DNA of 45,559 bases from Mycobacterium hubeiense. Its GTDB lineage: Bacteria; Actinomycetota; Actinomycetes; Mycobacteriales; Mycobacteriaceae. The notes beneath the pieces were generated by a model. The model made no database searches. It was not told where the DNA came from and saw only the letters and a list, made by a program, of their open reading frames with translations. Below are positions 33,283 through 41,603 of this stretch, piece by piece. The stretch spans positions 1-45,559 of the forward strand of contig NZ_PIZU01000038.1 of NCBI RefSeq assembly GCF_002838065.1, written 5' to 3'. The position numbers and the translations under genes were made by a program. Numbering within the stretch: the stretch's first letter is position 1; each line of letters begins with the position of its first letter.

Positions 33283-33591
33283 ATGCGTACTACATGGGCG
33301 CTGGCCGCTGCGGCCGCAGTGGCGGGCGGGGTGATCGCCGCGCCTGCGGGCCTCGCGTCGGCGGAGACACCGCAGGAGCTGATCAATCGGCTGCAGGGCG
33401 AGGGCTACACGGTCAACATCGACCGGATCGGCACCGCGCCGATCAATGAGTGCGTCGTGACCAATGTCCGCAATCCGAAGACCATCACGCAGCTGGTGCC
33501 CTACATCGGGCCGGGCGATCGCGACAATTCGGTGCTGATCCCGAGGATCGTCAGTCAGTCGATCTCGGTGACGCTGGACTGCACCCGCTAG
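33283..33591 (+). CDS. Small secreted protein of unknown function
   Basis: A 102-residue protein with a Sec signal peptide: MRTTWALAAAAAVAGGVIAAPAGLASA, predicted cleavage ASA|ETP near residue 27. The mature part is about 75 residues with two cysteines (INECVVTN and the C-terminal LDCTR), which could form one disulfide. I recognise similar small exported mycobacterial proteins with an initial QELINRLQGEGYTVN but know no function. The ATG at 33283 has GGAGG at 33271-33275, which decides the start. It diverges from fadD14 and converges on the beta-propeller gene. Confidence 0.85.
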   Translation: MRTTWALAAAAAVAGGVIAAPAGLASAETPQELINRLQGEGYTVNIDRIGTAPINECVVTNVRNPKTITQLVPYIGPGDRDNSVLIPRIVSQSISVTLDCTR

Positions 33592-33599
33592 CGTGCGAT

Positions 33600-33642
33600 T
33601 TCGGCGCGTAGGGTCGCGCTCACCGCGACCAGCTACGCCGAA
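33600..33642. terminator. Hairpin between convergent genes
   Basis: GGTCGCG (33612-33618) pairs with CGCGACC (33624-33630); the stem continues with GTAG/CTAC and TTCGGC/GCCGAA, interrupted by two-base bulges, about 17 pairs. It spans the stop codon of the beta-propeller gene and follows that of the secreted protein. No T-run, so termination is likely but not canonical. Confidence 0.6.
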
Positions 33643-34622
33643 GTCACCAGTTCGGGCACCGCGATGGGATCCGTCGCGAGGAACTGCGAGTAGAGCATCG
33701 GCGACTCGGTCGAGACGGAGAACACGCTGATCCCACCGGAGTAGTCGGCAACATACAGGCGGTCCCGCGTGGCCGCGACGCACGACGGCCGGGCGCCGAC
33801 CTGGACGGTCTCGAGAAGCTCATTTGTCAACGCGCACAACACCACAACGCGGTCGTAGTCGACGACGTACACGCGCGCACCATCGGTGCTGAGAACCAGC
33901 TGCGTGGGCGCACCGCCGAGCGTGACGGTGTCGGTGATCCGCTTGGCGGCCAGGTCGACGACGTCGACGATGCCGCCATGCGCCCGATCCGAGCTCAGCA
34001 CGTATGCGGTGGCGTCCGCGCCGAGCGCGAGGTCGCGGATCGGCGACCCGATCCACACGCTGCCCTCGACCTGGGCCGTTTCGATGTCGACGATGACCAG
34101 CTGGCTGCCGCGCGCATCGGTGGTCGCGACGTACAGGCGCCGGCCGAGCGGATCCACCCGCACGGCGTCGGCGCTGATGCCCGGCCCGTGGGCGATGTCG
34201 ATGGTGCCGACCCGCTCCGCGGTGGTGTCGATGACCGCGATGTCGACGCGGTCCGTGCCGGTCCGGCCGGCATAGACCCGCTTGCCGTCGGGGCTGATCG
34301 CCAGCGCGGTGATGCTGAACGCCAGCGGGTAGGTCGCGATCACGCTCATCGTGTTGGTGTCGAGGACCGCGACGCCGTCGGTGCCCTCGGTCGCGGCGGT
34401 GACGTAGGCGCGATCGTCGGCGACGAGTGCGGCGAACGGCTGCGGCACCGCGATGGATCCCTCGACGGCCAGGGTGTCGCGGTTGAGCACCAAAACACTG
34501 TGGTCGGCGGGGTTGGTCACGACGATCTTGCCGCCGTCGGCATCGACGCCGAAGTCGCCGACGGGTCCGCACTCGACCGCGACGGCACATTCGGTGGGCA
34601 GGGCGGCATTTGCCATGTTCAT
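33633..34622 (-). CDS. YncE-type seven-bladed beta-propeller protein (Rv1057-like)
   Basis: A 329-residue protein made of repeated beta-propeller blades, each with a VxxxNPADHSVLVLNRDT-like or SPDGKRVYAGRTGTDRVDIAVIDTT-like unit: YVTAATEGTDGVAVLDT, RVDPLGRRLYVATTDARGSQLVIVDIE, ATAYVLSSDRAHGGIVDVVDL, LSTDGARVYVVDYDRVVVL and RDRLYVADYSGGISVFSV. About seven blades can be counted. No signal peptide is visible. Rv1057, its positional match, is a propeller protein responsive to envelope stress regulators; whether the same control holds here is unknown. GGAGG lies 6 bases before the ATG at 34622; the second ATG (34616) is less well placed. Confidence 0.85.
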   Translation of the reverse strand: MNMANAALPTECAVAVECGPVGDFGVDADGGKIVVTNPADHSVLVLNRDTLAVEGSIAVPQPFAALVADDRAYVTAATEGTDGVAVLDTNTMSVIATYPLAFSITALAISPDGKRVYAGRTGTDRVDIAVIDTTAERVGTIDIAHGPGISADAVRVDPLGRRLYVATTDARGSQLVIVDIETAQVEGSVWIGSPIRDLALGADATAYVLSSDRAHGGIVDVVDLAAKRITDTVTLGGAPTQLVLSTDGARVYVVDYDRVVVLCALTNELLETVQVGARPSCVAATRDRLYVADYSGGISVFSVSTESPMLYSQFLATDPIAVPELVTSA

Positions 34623-35095
34623 GGGGTACCTCCGCCGGCCTGGCTCGTGCCGGCACTTGAGTTCAGCTCTATTCGCGCCCGTCTGGCGCGATCCGGGTCG
34701 AGTCTAGCGACGAAAATTCGGGCTCCGCGACGGCGCAATGACGAATCGCGAACCAGCCGCGAGAAGCTCTCAGAGTGCGCTTAGGAAACTCTTGGCTATT
34801 GCGCTAGCAACTCATCTCAGCAAGCATGAGCATGCTGTCTAGCTGCATATATGACTGTCTCGCTATCGAATTTCGTTCACCACGGAACGTGTCACAAATG
34901 CGCGATTCTTAGCATTGCCGCGAAAAATGAGCGGTAAATCACATCCAGACACGCCAGCAAACTCCACATGTTGCACAAGCCGGTCCCGGCGCCCCGCCCG
35001 ACGCATCGTCATGTCCACCGCCTCGGCCCCGGTTCGCATTCGCTGGCCACCGCGCGTTCACGGCCCGTTCCCGTTGCCGCCAAACCGATCCCGCG
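34623..35095. other. Intergenic region, less GC-rich, no gene seen
   Basis: This stretch holds the upstream region of the beta-propeller gene and then about 180 bp of markedly lower GC (34780-34960), with AGCATG/CATGCT (around 34835) as an inverted repeat. From about 34960 a frame is open into the regulator remnant downstream, but I see no recognisable protein sequence in it before about 35085. Confidence 0.6.
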
Positions 35096-35401
35096 CTACT
35101 GGCCGAGAGTTACCCCGATGATCTGGCCGCATTGGTGCACCCCGGCATCGTCGGCCTGCTCGAGCACGACCGGGGCGATCTGGTCCACACGCTCGACGTG
35201 TATCTCACCAACGGCGGCGACGCCCGCAAGACCGCTCGCGAGCTGCACCTGCATCGGTCGACGCTGTACTACCGGCTGGACAAGCTCGCCGAGGCGATCG
35301 GCAGCCACCTCAGTGACGGTGAGACCCGCTTCGAGCTGACGCTCAGCCTGCGGCTGGCCGTCCTCGCCGGGTTGTATACGCCCCGTCCGACTGTTGTCTG
35401 A
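35096..35401 (+). pseudogene. C-terminal remnant of a PucR/CdaR-type regulator
   Basis: The frame reads LLAESYPDDLAALVHPGIV, then LVHTLDVYLTNGGDARKTARELHLHRSTLYYRLDKLAEAIG and ends LYTPRPTVV. The middle part is the helix-turn-helix of PucR/CdaR-type transcription regulators (HTH_30), which normally sits at the end of a 400-600-residue protein. The N-terminal sensory part is missing: upstream the frame stays open but shows no family sequence. No good start codon with a ribosome binding site is present, though a GTG at 35132 could give 89 residues. I read it as a decayed regulator, perhaps once of the adjacent permease. Confidence 0.6.
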
Positions 35402-35477
35402 ACCGCACGACCAACTTTCGGGACAAATTCGCCGCTCATTCGGCCACCCCGCCACGCCACGGGGGCATACGTTCAAA

Positions 35478-35493
35478 TGTGACGCAGATCACT
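35478..35493. promoter_or_regulatory. CRP-like site upstream of the permease
   Basis: TGTGACGCAGATCACT matches the mycobacterial cAMP receptor protein consensus TGTGAnnnnnnTCACA at 9 of 10 fixed positions. It ends 17 bp before the permease ATG, close enough to the start to act as a repressor site or to overlap the core promoter. Confidence 0.55.
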
Positions 35494-35510
35494 TCGGGCA
35501 GGAGCCGGCG

Positions 35511-37331
35511 ATGGCTGGAACACCAACACTGAAAAAGGCGCTGAGCCAGCGGCAGCTGCGCATGATCGCCATCGGCGGCGTCATCGGCGCCGGCCTGTTC
35601 GTCGGCTCCGGCGTCGTCATCGGCGACACCGGCCCTGGCGCATTCCTCACGTACGCGCTTGCCGGCGTGCTGATCATCATGGTGATGCGGATGCTGGCCG
35701 AGATGGCCGTCGCGAACCCGTCGACCGGATCGTTCGCGGACTACTCGCGCGCCGCGATGGGCAACTGGGCGGGTTTCTCGGTCGGCTGGTTGTACTGGTA
35801 CTTCTGGGTGATCGTCGTGGGCTTCGAGGCGATCGCGGGCGCGAAGATCATCCAGTACTGGATCGACATCCCGCTGTGGTTCTGCTCCCTGATCCTGATG
35901 ATCTTGATGACCGCGACGAACTTGTTCTCGGTGTCGTCCTTCGGTGAGTTCGAGTTCTGGTTCGCCGGCATCAAGGTGGCCGCGATCGTGGTGTTCATAG
36001 CCCTCGGTGGGCTGTTCGTGCTCGGGCTGTGGCCCGACAAGGCGATGGACTTCTCCAACCTGTGGAGCCACGGCGGGTTCTTCCCGATGGGTGTCATGGC
36101 GGTCACGGTGGGTGTGGTCACGGTGATCTTCTCGATGGTCGGCGCGGAGATCGCGACAATCGCCGCCGCGGAATCGGCGGACCCGGAGCGAGCGGTGGCC
36201 AAGGCGGCCAACTCGGTGATCACCCGCATCGCGGTGTTCTTCGTCGGGTCCACGTTCCTGCTGGCCGTCATCCTGCCGTGGAACGACGAGGAAGCCGGCG
36301 CATCCCCCTTTGTCTCCGCATTCACGGAGATGGGCATTCCGTACGCCGACCACATCATGAACGCGGTGGTGTTGACGGCGGTGCTGAGCTGTCTGAACTC
36401 GGGTATGTACACCGCGTCGCGGATGTTGTTCGTCCTCGCCGCTCGGCGGGAAGCGCCCGCGCAGCTGGTCCAGGTGACCCGGCGCGGGGTGCCGGCGATC
36501 GCGATACTCGCGTCCTCGGTCGTCGGCTTCTTGTGCGTCATTGCCGCAGCGATCTCGCCGGACACCATCTTTGCGTTCCTGCTGAACTCCAGCGGCGCGG
36601 TGATCCTGTTCGTCTACCTGCTCATCGCGGTCTCGCAAATCATATTGCGCCGGCGCACCCCGGATTCCGAGCTGAAGGTGAAGATGTGGCTGTTCCCGGT
36701 CCTGTCGATCATCACCGCGGGCGGGATCGTGGCGATCCTGATTCAGATGGGCCTTCAGGCGAATGTCCGTTCGCAACTGGTGCTGAGCCTGCTGTCGTGG
36801 GCCGTCGTCGTCGGGCTGTACTTCTTGAACCGGTGGTACGTCAATCGCCGGCCCGTCGTCGAGGGCGCCGCGCCGACGGGCCGCCCCCATCGCGTGCTGG
36901 TGCTGGCCAATCAGACGGTCGGCTCGGCCGAGCTGCTCGACGAGCTCCGCCGGATCGGCGCGGACCAGGAGACCACCTACCGTGTGGTGGTGCCGGCCAG
37001 CCCGATCGACACCGGCGTCGCGTCCACCCACGGACCGCTGGATATCGCAGAGGCAACCCAGGAGGCCGCGCAGCGACGGCTGGACCACACGCTGAGCATC
37101 CTGCGCTCCGAAAACCTCGACGCGAACGGCGAATTGGGCGACTATCGACCGCTGCGGGCATTGGCGTCGGCCGTCGAATCGTTCCATCCCGATCAGATCG
37201 TGATCTCGACGCTGCCGCCCGAAGAATCGGTGTGGCACCGATTCGATGTGGTGGACCGCGCCCGTGAACGGTACGACGTGCCGGTCACCCATGTGGTGTC
37301 GCGGCTACAAACGGAGGAACCCGTGCCATGA
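35511..37331 (+). CDS. APC-family amino-acid permease with C-terminal Usp-like domain
   Basis: A 606-residue protein. Residues 1-450 are a 12-helix amino acid/polyamine/organocation transporter of the GabP/AnsP type, opening SQRQLRMIAIGGVIGAGLFVGSG and containing FEFWFAGIKVAAIVVFIALG and LNSGMYTASRMLFVLA. Residues about 458-606 form a soluble cytoplasmic domain, HRVLVLANQTVGSAELLDEL through PVTHVVSR, with the alternating beta-alpha pattern of universal-stress-protein folds but no clear ATP-binding GxxG-GS motif. It would import an amino acid or amine by proton symport. The ATG at 35511 follows AGGAG by 6-8 bases; the longer frame has no match. Its stop overlaps the start of the Usp gene (ATGA). 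Confidence 0.88.
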   Translation: MAGTPTLKKALSQRQLRMIAIGGVIGAGLFVGSGVVIGDTGPGAFLTYALAGVLIIMVMRMLAEMAVANPSTGSFADYSRAAMGNWAGFSVGWLYWYFWVIVVGFEAIAGAKIIQYWIDIPLWFCSLILMILMTATNLFSVSSFGEFEFWFAGIKVAAIVVFIALGGLFVLGLWPDKAMDFSNLWSHGGFFPMGVMAVTVGVVTVIFSMVGAEIATIAAAESADPERAVAKAANSVITRIAVFFVGSTFLLAVILPWNDEEAGASPFVSAFTEMGIPYADHIMNAVVLTAVLSCLNSGMYTASRMLFVLAARREAPAQLVQVTRRGVPAIAILASSVVGFLCVIAAAISPDTIFAFLLNSSGAVILFVYLLIAVSQIILRRRTPDSELKVKMWLFPVLSIITAGGIVAILIQMGLQANVRSQLVLSLLSWAVVVGLYFLNRWYVNRRPVVEGAAPTGRPHRVLVLANQTVGSAELLDELRRIGADQETTYRVVVPASPIDTGVASTHGPLDIAEATQEAAQRRLDHTLSILRSENLDANGELGDYRPLRALASAVESFHPDQIVISTLPPEESVWHRFDVVDRARERYDVPVTHVVSRLQTEEPVP

Positions 37332-38215
37332 CGATCCTCGCCGGATTCAGCGCGAGCCGGCACGGCAGCGCACCGATCAACCTGGCGGCCCAGATCGCGC
37401 GTGGCACAGGCGAAAAGGTCGTCGCGGCAGCGATAGTCGAGCGGCCGTGGCCGCCGCGCGGCGATCCGGTCGAGGACGAATATCTGCGGTATGTGACATC
37501 GCAGGCGGCAGAAGCATTGGACCGCGCGGCGGGTCAGTTGCCCGAAGACCTCGAGATATCGACCGTGGTGCACCAATCGACTTCTATCCCAACGGGTTTG
37601 ATCGAGTTGGCGACGGCGCATGCGGTCTCTTTGGTGGCGGTCGGATCGTCGTCGTCAGGTCTGCTGGGCCGGGTGGCATTGGGCAGCGTCACCGAACGAC
37701 TGGTGCACACCGTGGAGGTGCCGGTGGCGATCGCGCCGCGTGGGTACGCGCTGCAGCAGGGTCCACTGCGCCGGCTGACGGCCGCGTACGGCGGCGACGC
37801 CGACATCAACGGGCTGGTCCCCGCGGTCGCGGAGTTGGCGAAGGAATGGTCGGTGTCGTTGCGGATGGTGTCGTTCACCGTGCGGCCGGTGACGATGTTC
37901 GGCGGCTCGATCGAACGCTCCGCGGAGGATCTGGTCGTCGAACAGTGGTCGCGGCGAATGTACGACGATATCGTCAAGCAGCTCAACGCTGTTCGTGAGC
38001 GCATGGCCGTTCCCGACGTCGACGTGGTGGTCGGCAGCGGTCACGATTGGCGCGAGGCCGTCGAAAGTGTGCCCTGGGCAGCCGGCGACATGCTGGTGCT
38101 CGGATCTGGCGCCGCCGCGCAGACCGCGCAGGTGTTCCTCGGTTCGGCCGCGTCGAAGATCCTGCGGCATTCGCCGGTGCCGGTGATGATCGTGCCGCGG
38201 CGAACTCGGGCGTAG
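37328..38215 (+). CDS. Tandem-domain universal stress protein
   Basis: A 295-residue protein with two Usp domains (about 1-140 and 147-295). Domain 1 carries the ATP-type loop VAVGSSSSGLLGRVALGSVTERLV; domain 2 has LVLGSGAAAQTAQVFLGSAASKILRHSPVPVMIV, where the first glycine pattern is less regular. Tandem Usp proteins of about 300 residues are common in mycobacteria and often bind ATP. Its ATG overlaps the stop of the permease (4 bases), so the two are made together. Coupling to a permease that itself ends in a Usp-like domain suggests the protein senses or controls transporter state; this is inference. Confidence 0.9.
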   Translation: MTILAGFSASRHGSAPINLAAQIARGTGEKVVAAAIVERPWPPRGDPVEDEYLRYVTSQAAEALDRAAGQLPEDLEISTVVHQSTSIPTGLIELATAHAVSLVAVGSSSSGLLGRVALGSVTERLVHTVEVPVAIAPRGYALQQGPLRRLTAAYGGDADINGLVPAVAELAKEWSVSLRMVSFTVRPVTMFGGSIERSAEDLVVEQWSRRMYDDIVKQLNAVRERMAVPDVDVVVGSGHDWREAVESVPWAAGDMLVLGSGAAAQTAQVFLGSAASKILRHSPVPVMIVPRRTRA

Positions 38216-38346
38216 CTCGCGCATTTTGACGATGCCGCTGATTTGACCGCAGATCAGCCCCATAACGTCGGGGGATTTTGATTTGCCGAGTTTTGGGTAC
38301 TCCCTGCCCGTCGATAGGTCGGGGTTGCGAATCGGTGGGAGTTGAG

Positions 38347-39048
38347 ATGCGTTTGGTCAAATTGATCCTCGGTGTTGCGGTCGCGGTGAGCTGGGCGTTG
38401 TTCGGCGTACCCATACCCACCGCGTCTGCGCAACCGTGCCCTGACGTCGAACTGGTCTTCGCTCGGGGTACCTACGAGCCGCCGGGGGTCGGTGCGACGG
38501 GACAGGCGTTCGTCGACGCGCTGCGTGCACAGGCCGCGCCGAGAACGGTCTCGGTGTATCCGGTGAACTACCCGGCCAGCGGCGACTTCGGCGATCGCAT
38601 CCAATTCGCGCGGACCGTCGTCGACGGAATCCGAGATGCGGCCAGCCATGTCGAGGCCACGGCCGCGAACTGCCCGGACACCAGGATCGTGATCGGCGGG
38701 TACTCGCAGGGCGCGGTTGTCGCCGGCTATGTCACCGCCGCCGACGTACCGGAGGAAGTGCCGCCCGAGTACATGCAGTACATCCCCGATCCCATGCCGG
38801 ATGAGGTGAGCCGGCACGTCGCCGCGGTGGTGCTGTTCGGGTTGCCGTCCGATCAGTTCATGCGCGACATCGGCGCGCCGCCCATCGTGATCGGGCCGTC
38901 GTACACCGACAAGACGCTGAAGCTGTGCGTTCCGGAGGACACCATCTGCAACGGTGCGCCTGCGGGCGGACCGAGCTTTGCGCACGGGCTGTACACCGTG
39001 AATGGAATGGCCGGGGAGGCAGCGGCATTCGCGGTCGGGCGGCTTTAG
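38347..39048 (+). CDS. Cutinase family secreted esterase
   Basis: A 233-residue serine esterase with a signal peptide (MRLVKLILGVAVAVSWALFGVPIPTASA, cleavage before QPCPD). The triad is visible: Ser120 in IGGYSQGAVV, Asp198 in CVPEDTICNG and His213 in FAHGLY; the cysteines of QPCPD, ANCPD, KLCVP and TICNG can form the two usual disulfides. Mycobacterial cutinase-like proteins (CFP21, Cut1-7) hydrolyse lipid esters rather than cutin. GGGAG lies just upstream of the ATG at 38347. It converges on the amidase gene; GCGCGG/CCGCGC (39066-39082) between them is a weak hairpin. Confidence 0.93.
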   Translation: MRLVKLILGVAVAVSWALFGVPIPTASAQPCPDVELVFARGTYEPPGVGATGQAFVDALRAQAAPRTVSVYPVNYPASGDFGDRIQFARTVVDGIRDAASHVEATAANCPDTRIVIGGYSQGAVVAGYVTAADVPEEVPPEYMQYIPDPMPDEVSRHVAAVVLFGLPSDQFMRDIGAPPIVIGPSYTDKTLKLCVPEDTICNGAPAGGPSFAHGLYTVNGMAGEAAAFAVGRL

Positions 39049-39085
39049 TTGGACTCGCGTGTAGCGCGCGGATGAACCGCGCTGT

Positions 39086-39964
39086 TCAACTTTCTGCGGC
39101 AACCAATAGCTGGGGTTGCACGACATTCAGCCGCAGCGCAGCGGCGGTCGCCGGGCCGACGATGCCGTCCACTTTCAGACCCCGGGTGCGGCGCTGGAAT
39201 TCCCTGACGGCGGCCTCGGTTTGGGGCCCGAAGATCCCGTCGACCACCAGATGCCCGGCGTATGCCGCATAGCCGTACTTGAGCCGCCGCTGTAGTTCGG
39301 CGACCTGCGGGCCCTCCGATCCGCGGAACAGCAGGATGTCGGCGTACTGGCCGACGGGGACCGGCGGGCGGGGCGTCGGGGCAGGATGCGGGATGATGCC
39401 GATCCTGGCCTGAATGTCAGCACGCAGGATGTCCATGTCGATGGCGCCGGGATCCCATTTGCCTTGCGCCCGACCGGCATACTCCTTGTGACCGATGGTG
39501 CGGCTGGAGTTCTGCGCGAGTCGGCGATTGATCGCCGCGCAGCAGCGGACGAGCGCAAAGTACTGTGCGTCAGGCCAATTCGTGCGATGGGGTGCGGTGG
39601 GACTGGTTCCGCTGTTGGCGCACTCGATGCCGATCAGGTGCCAATTGCCCATGTTGGCGGGCAGCCACGGGTACATGCCGACGCCCGCGTGCCACGCGAC
39701 GCCGAGCGCGACGACGGTGACGGTGCCGTCGCGGGCGATGTGCAGCTGCGAAAGTGGCCCGGCGAGATCGGGTCGGCCATTGGCGATCGATGCGGCGCTG
39801 GCGTGGTCAGACCCGGTGTGGTGCACCATGACACCGCGGATGTCCTTGAAATCGCCGTGGCCACGGTTACGCCAGCCGGGGTACTCGACGAGGTCGACGC
39901 CCTCGGCGCGCAGCACGTCGGCGAGCCAGATCGGGTCGCCGATCCATGGCCGTGTCTGGGGCAA
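39086..39964 (-). CDS. N-acetylmuramoyl-L-alanine amidase with peptidoglycan-binding domain
   Basis: A 292-residue protein with an Amidase_2 (PGRP-like) zinc domain at about 38-190: RGVMVHHTGSDHASA, GTVTVVALGVAWHAGVG, GNWHLIGIECA, TIGHKEYAGRAQGKWDPGAID. The zinc ligands would be His48 or His49, the His of GHKEY and the Asp of KWDPG. A PG_binding_1 domain follows (about 210-290) with LFRGSEGPQVAELQRRL and VDGIFGPQTEAAVREFQRR. It cleaves the amide between muramic acid and the peptide stem. No signal peptide is seen. I chose TTG at 39964 because GAGAGGAAGG lies 8 bases upstream. It resembles Rv3594 and mycobacteriophage lysin amidases. Confidence 0.88.
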   Translation of the reverse strand: MPQTRPWIGDPIWLADVLRAEGVDLVEYPGWRNRGHGDFKDIRGVMVHHTGSDHASAASIANGRPDLAGPLSQLHIARDGTVTVVALGVAWHAGVGMYPWLPANMGNWHLIGIECANSGTSPTAPHRTNWPDAQYFALVRCCAAINRRLAQNSSRTIGHKEYAGRAQGKWDPGAIDMDILRADIQARIGIIPHPAPTPRPPVPVGQYADILLFRGSEGPQVAELQRRLKYGYAAYAGHLVVDGIFGPQTEAAVREFQRRTRGLKVDGIVGPATAAALRLNVVQPQLLVAAES

Positions 39965-40230
39965 CGAAAATCCCTTCCTCTCGCGGTAAGTCGGGCCGCA
40001 TCGCCAGCGGTGCGGCGCGACCCGAAGCGCCCCCAACTACCATCCATGTTACGTGTGTTTCGAGGCCGGTGATCGGTGGCGGGATGCGCTATGCGCCAAC
40101 TCTTTTGCCCGATACCGTGCCGGTGAATATTGACGTTTACCAAGGTTGAGCGCCAGCCGTACCGACCGTGCGATCTGCGTCGTTCTGGACACGATCGGCC
40201 GGTTAGCCGCGGCCGTGCGAGTATCGGTGC

Positions 40231-40794
40231 ATGGACTCTCACGACGACCCCGAGGCCCGCGTCCGGGAATTGGAGCGCCCTCTTGTCGACGTTGCGCGCG
40301 CATCCGAATTGGGGACGGGTCACGCCGACGCGGCGTCCCGGGACTTTCGCGGTTGGTGGCTGGTGTTCGCGTTGGTCGCGGCCGGCTCAATCGCGGTGGC
40401 CGGCACCGTCTACATGGTGTCGGCGGGGAGTTCGGAGGGCGGTTCGCCCGTAACCCGAGAGGCGGACTCTGGCAGCCCGAGCACGTGGACGAGGGAAGTG
40501 CCGGTGCCGACGGTCGAGAGTGCGCCGCCGGGCGGATCGGTGATCGTCACGGGCGTCGGCGCACGCAAGAGGATCGCGTGCGACGGCGGCTCGGTGATCA
40601 TCAGCGGTCTCTCCCACACGCTCGAGATCACGGGGCACTGCGCGAGCGTCGCGGTGTCGGGTTTTGACCATGCGATCAGCGTCGACTCGGCCGATACGAT
40701 CGCCGTGTCCGGGACGGGTAATCGGGTCACATACCACTCGGGGACGCCACGGGTGGCCAACGCCGGTGACTCGAACGTCGTACAACAGGGCTAA
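40231..40794 (+). CDS. DUF3060 membrane-anchored protein
   Basis: A 187-residue protein with a charged N-terminus (residues 1-40), one membrane helix (about 42-66, WWLVFALVAAGSIAVAGTVYMVSAG), a Ser/Pro/Glu linker and a DUF3060 domain at about 105-187. The latter is made of short beta-repeat units of the kind CDGGSVIISGLSHTLEITG, CASVAVSGFDHAISVDS, TIAVSGTGNRVTYHSG and ends PRVANAGDSNVVQQG. This is a small right-handed beta-helix-like fold common in actinobacterial envelope proteins; its role is unknown. The ATG at 40231 has no strong Shine-Dalgarno. The 266 bp upstream, between it and the amidase, show nothing else. Confidence 0.85.
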   Translation: MDSHDDPEARVRELERPLVDVARASELGTGHADAASRDFRGWWLVFALVAAGSIAVAGTVYMVSAGSSEGGSPVTREADSGSPSTWTREVPVPTVESAPPGGSVIVTGVGARKRIACDGGSVIISGLSHTLEITGHCASVAVSGFDHAISVDSADTIAVSGTGNRVTYHSGTPRVANAGDSNVVQQG

Positions 40795-40801
40795 AGTTGT
40801 G

Positions 40802-41069
40802 TCACGAAACGATTCTCGCGCATTCGGCGGCTGATCCGGGCGCTCCGCAGGTCAGGAATGTGACGTCGGGCAGGGTCGCTTCCTCTGCCGGCGGGAACAT
40901 GGGCGGATCCGGCGGCAGCAACGGGAAGATGCTGGCGCCCTCCACTCCGATGGACCGTCGACCTCATAGCGATAGCTGCCGTTGAAATCGTCTGCGGCAG
41001 CGGGGCTCGCGAAACCGATAGCCGCCACGGCAAGAACCGCTGCCGGAATGATGCCCGCACTAACCTCAT
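40802..41069 (-). pseudogene. Frameshifted small secreted protein, relic A
   Basis: Three frames must be joined to give a plausible exported protein: an ATG at 41069 (MRLVRA), then IIPAAVLAVAAIGFASPAAADDFNGSYRYEVDGPSEW in a second frame, then ASIFPLLPPDPPMFPP and TCGAPGSAAECARIVS in a third, ending at 40802. The signal peptide, its AxA-type cleavage site and cysteine pair are all recognisable across the breaks. Two frameshifts (near 41050 and 40940) therefore inactivate it. A second relic of the same family is at 44756-44960. Confidence 0.65.
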
Positions 41070-41120
41070 GATCGCCCTTCGTGGATTGACCCGACCCGCA
41101 CCGAACGAGCAGCGTGCACA

Positions 41121-41603
41121 ATGAGATTGACGTTGGCGCTCGGCGTCGGCGGAGTGATCGGCCAAATCGCCACCAACTCGTCGAACGGGGAGAGCCTGCT
41201 CGCGATTGCCCTCATCCTTGCGCTGGCGTGCTATCCCTTGGCGTTGGCTTTCTGCGTCTGGAACTGGGGATACCGACAGGGCAGGACCGGCTCAAGCGTC
41301 GGCAAGTCGGTGCTGAAATTCAAAGTTGTCGGCGAAAAGACCTGGGAGCCGATCGGATTCGAAAACTCTCTGGTTCGCCAGGTCGTCCACTTCTTCATCG
41401 ACACCGCGTTCTATATCGGCTTCTTGTGGCCGCTGTGGGATAGCAAGCGGCAAACGTTCGCCGATAAGATCATGGACACAGTGTGCGTACCGTCAGACCG
41501 AGCATTTGCCTCCGGTGAACAGGTCGCAGGTGGTCTGCAGGCCGTTGAGCACGCCGGCCGGGATCGCGGAGATGAAGTCGGTGACGCTGATGGCTCGCAA
41601 TGA
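41121..41603 (+). pseudogene. Truncated third Pra/RDD copy with run-on C-terminus
   Basis: Residues 1-125 correspond to the second half of the Pra-like proteins at 7.9-9.1 kb: FCVWNWGYRQGRTGSSVGKSVLK, GEKTWEPIGFENSLVRQVVHF, and PLWDSKRQTFADKIMDTVCVP. The proline-rich N-terminus and first membrane segment are missing, and after CVP at about 41495, where the intact copies stop within a few codons, the frame runs on for 36 codons antisense to the end of the secreted hydrolase gene. I read it as a truncated relic, though a short membrane protein could still be made from the ATG. Confidence 0.65.

Noticed and set aside
35436..37292. A 618-codon minus-strand frame opposite the permease
   Set aside because: Very His/Arg/Asp-rich, typical of the antisense of hydrophobic codons, with no domain; the permease is clear.
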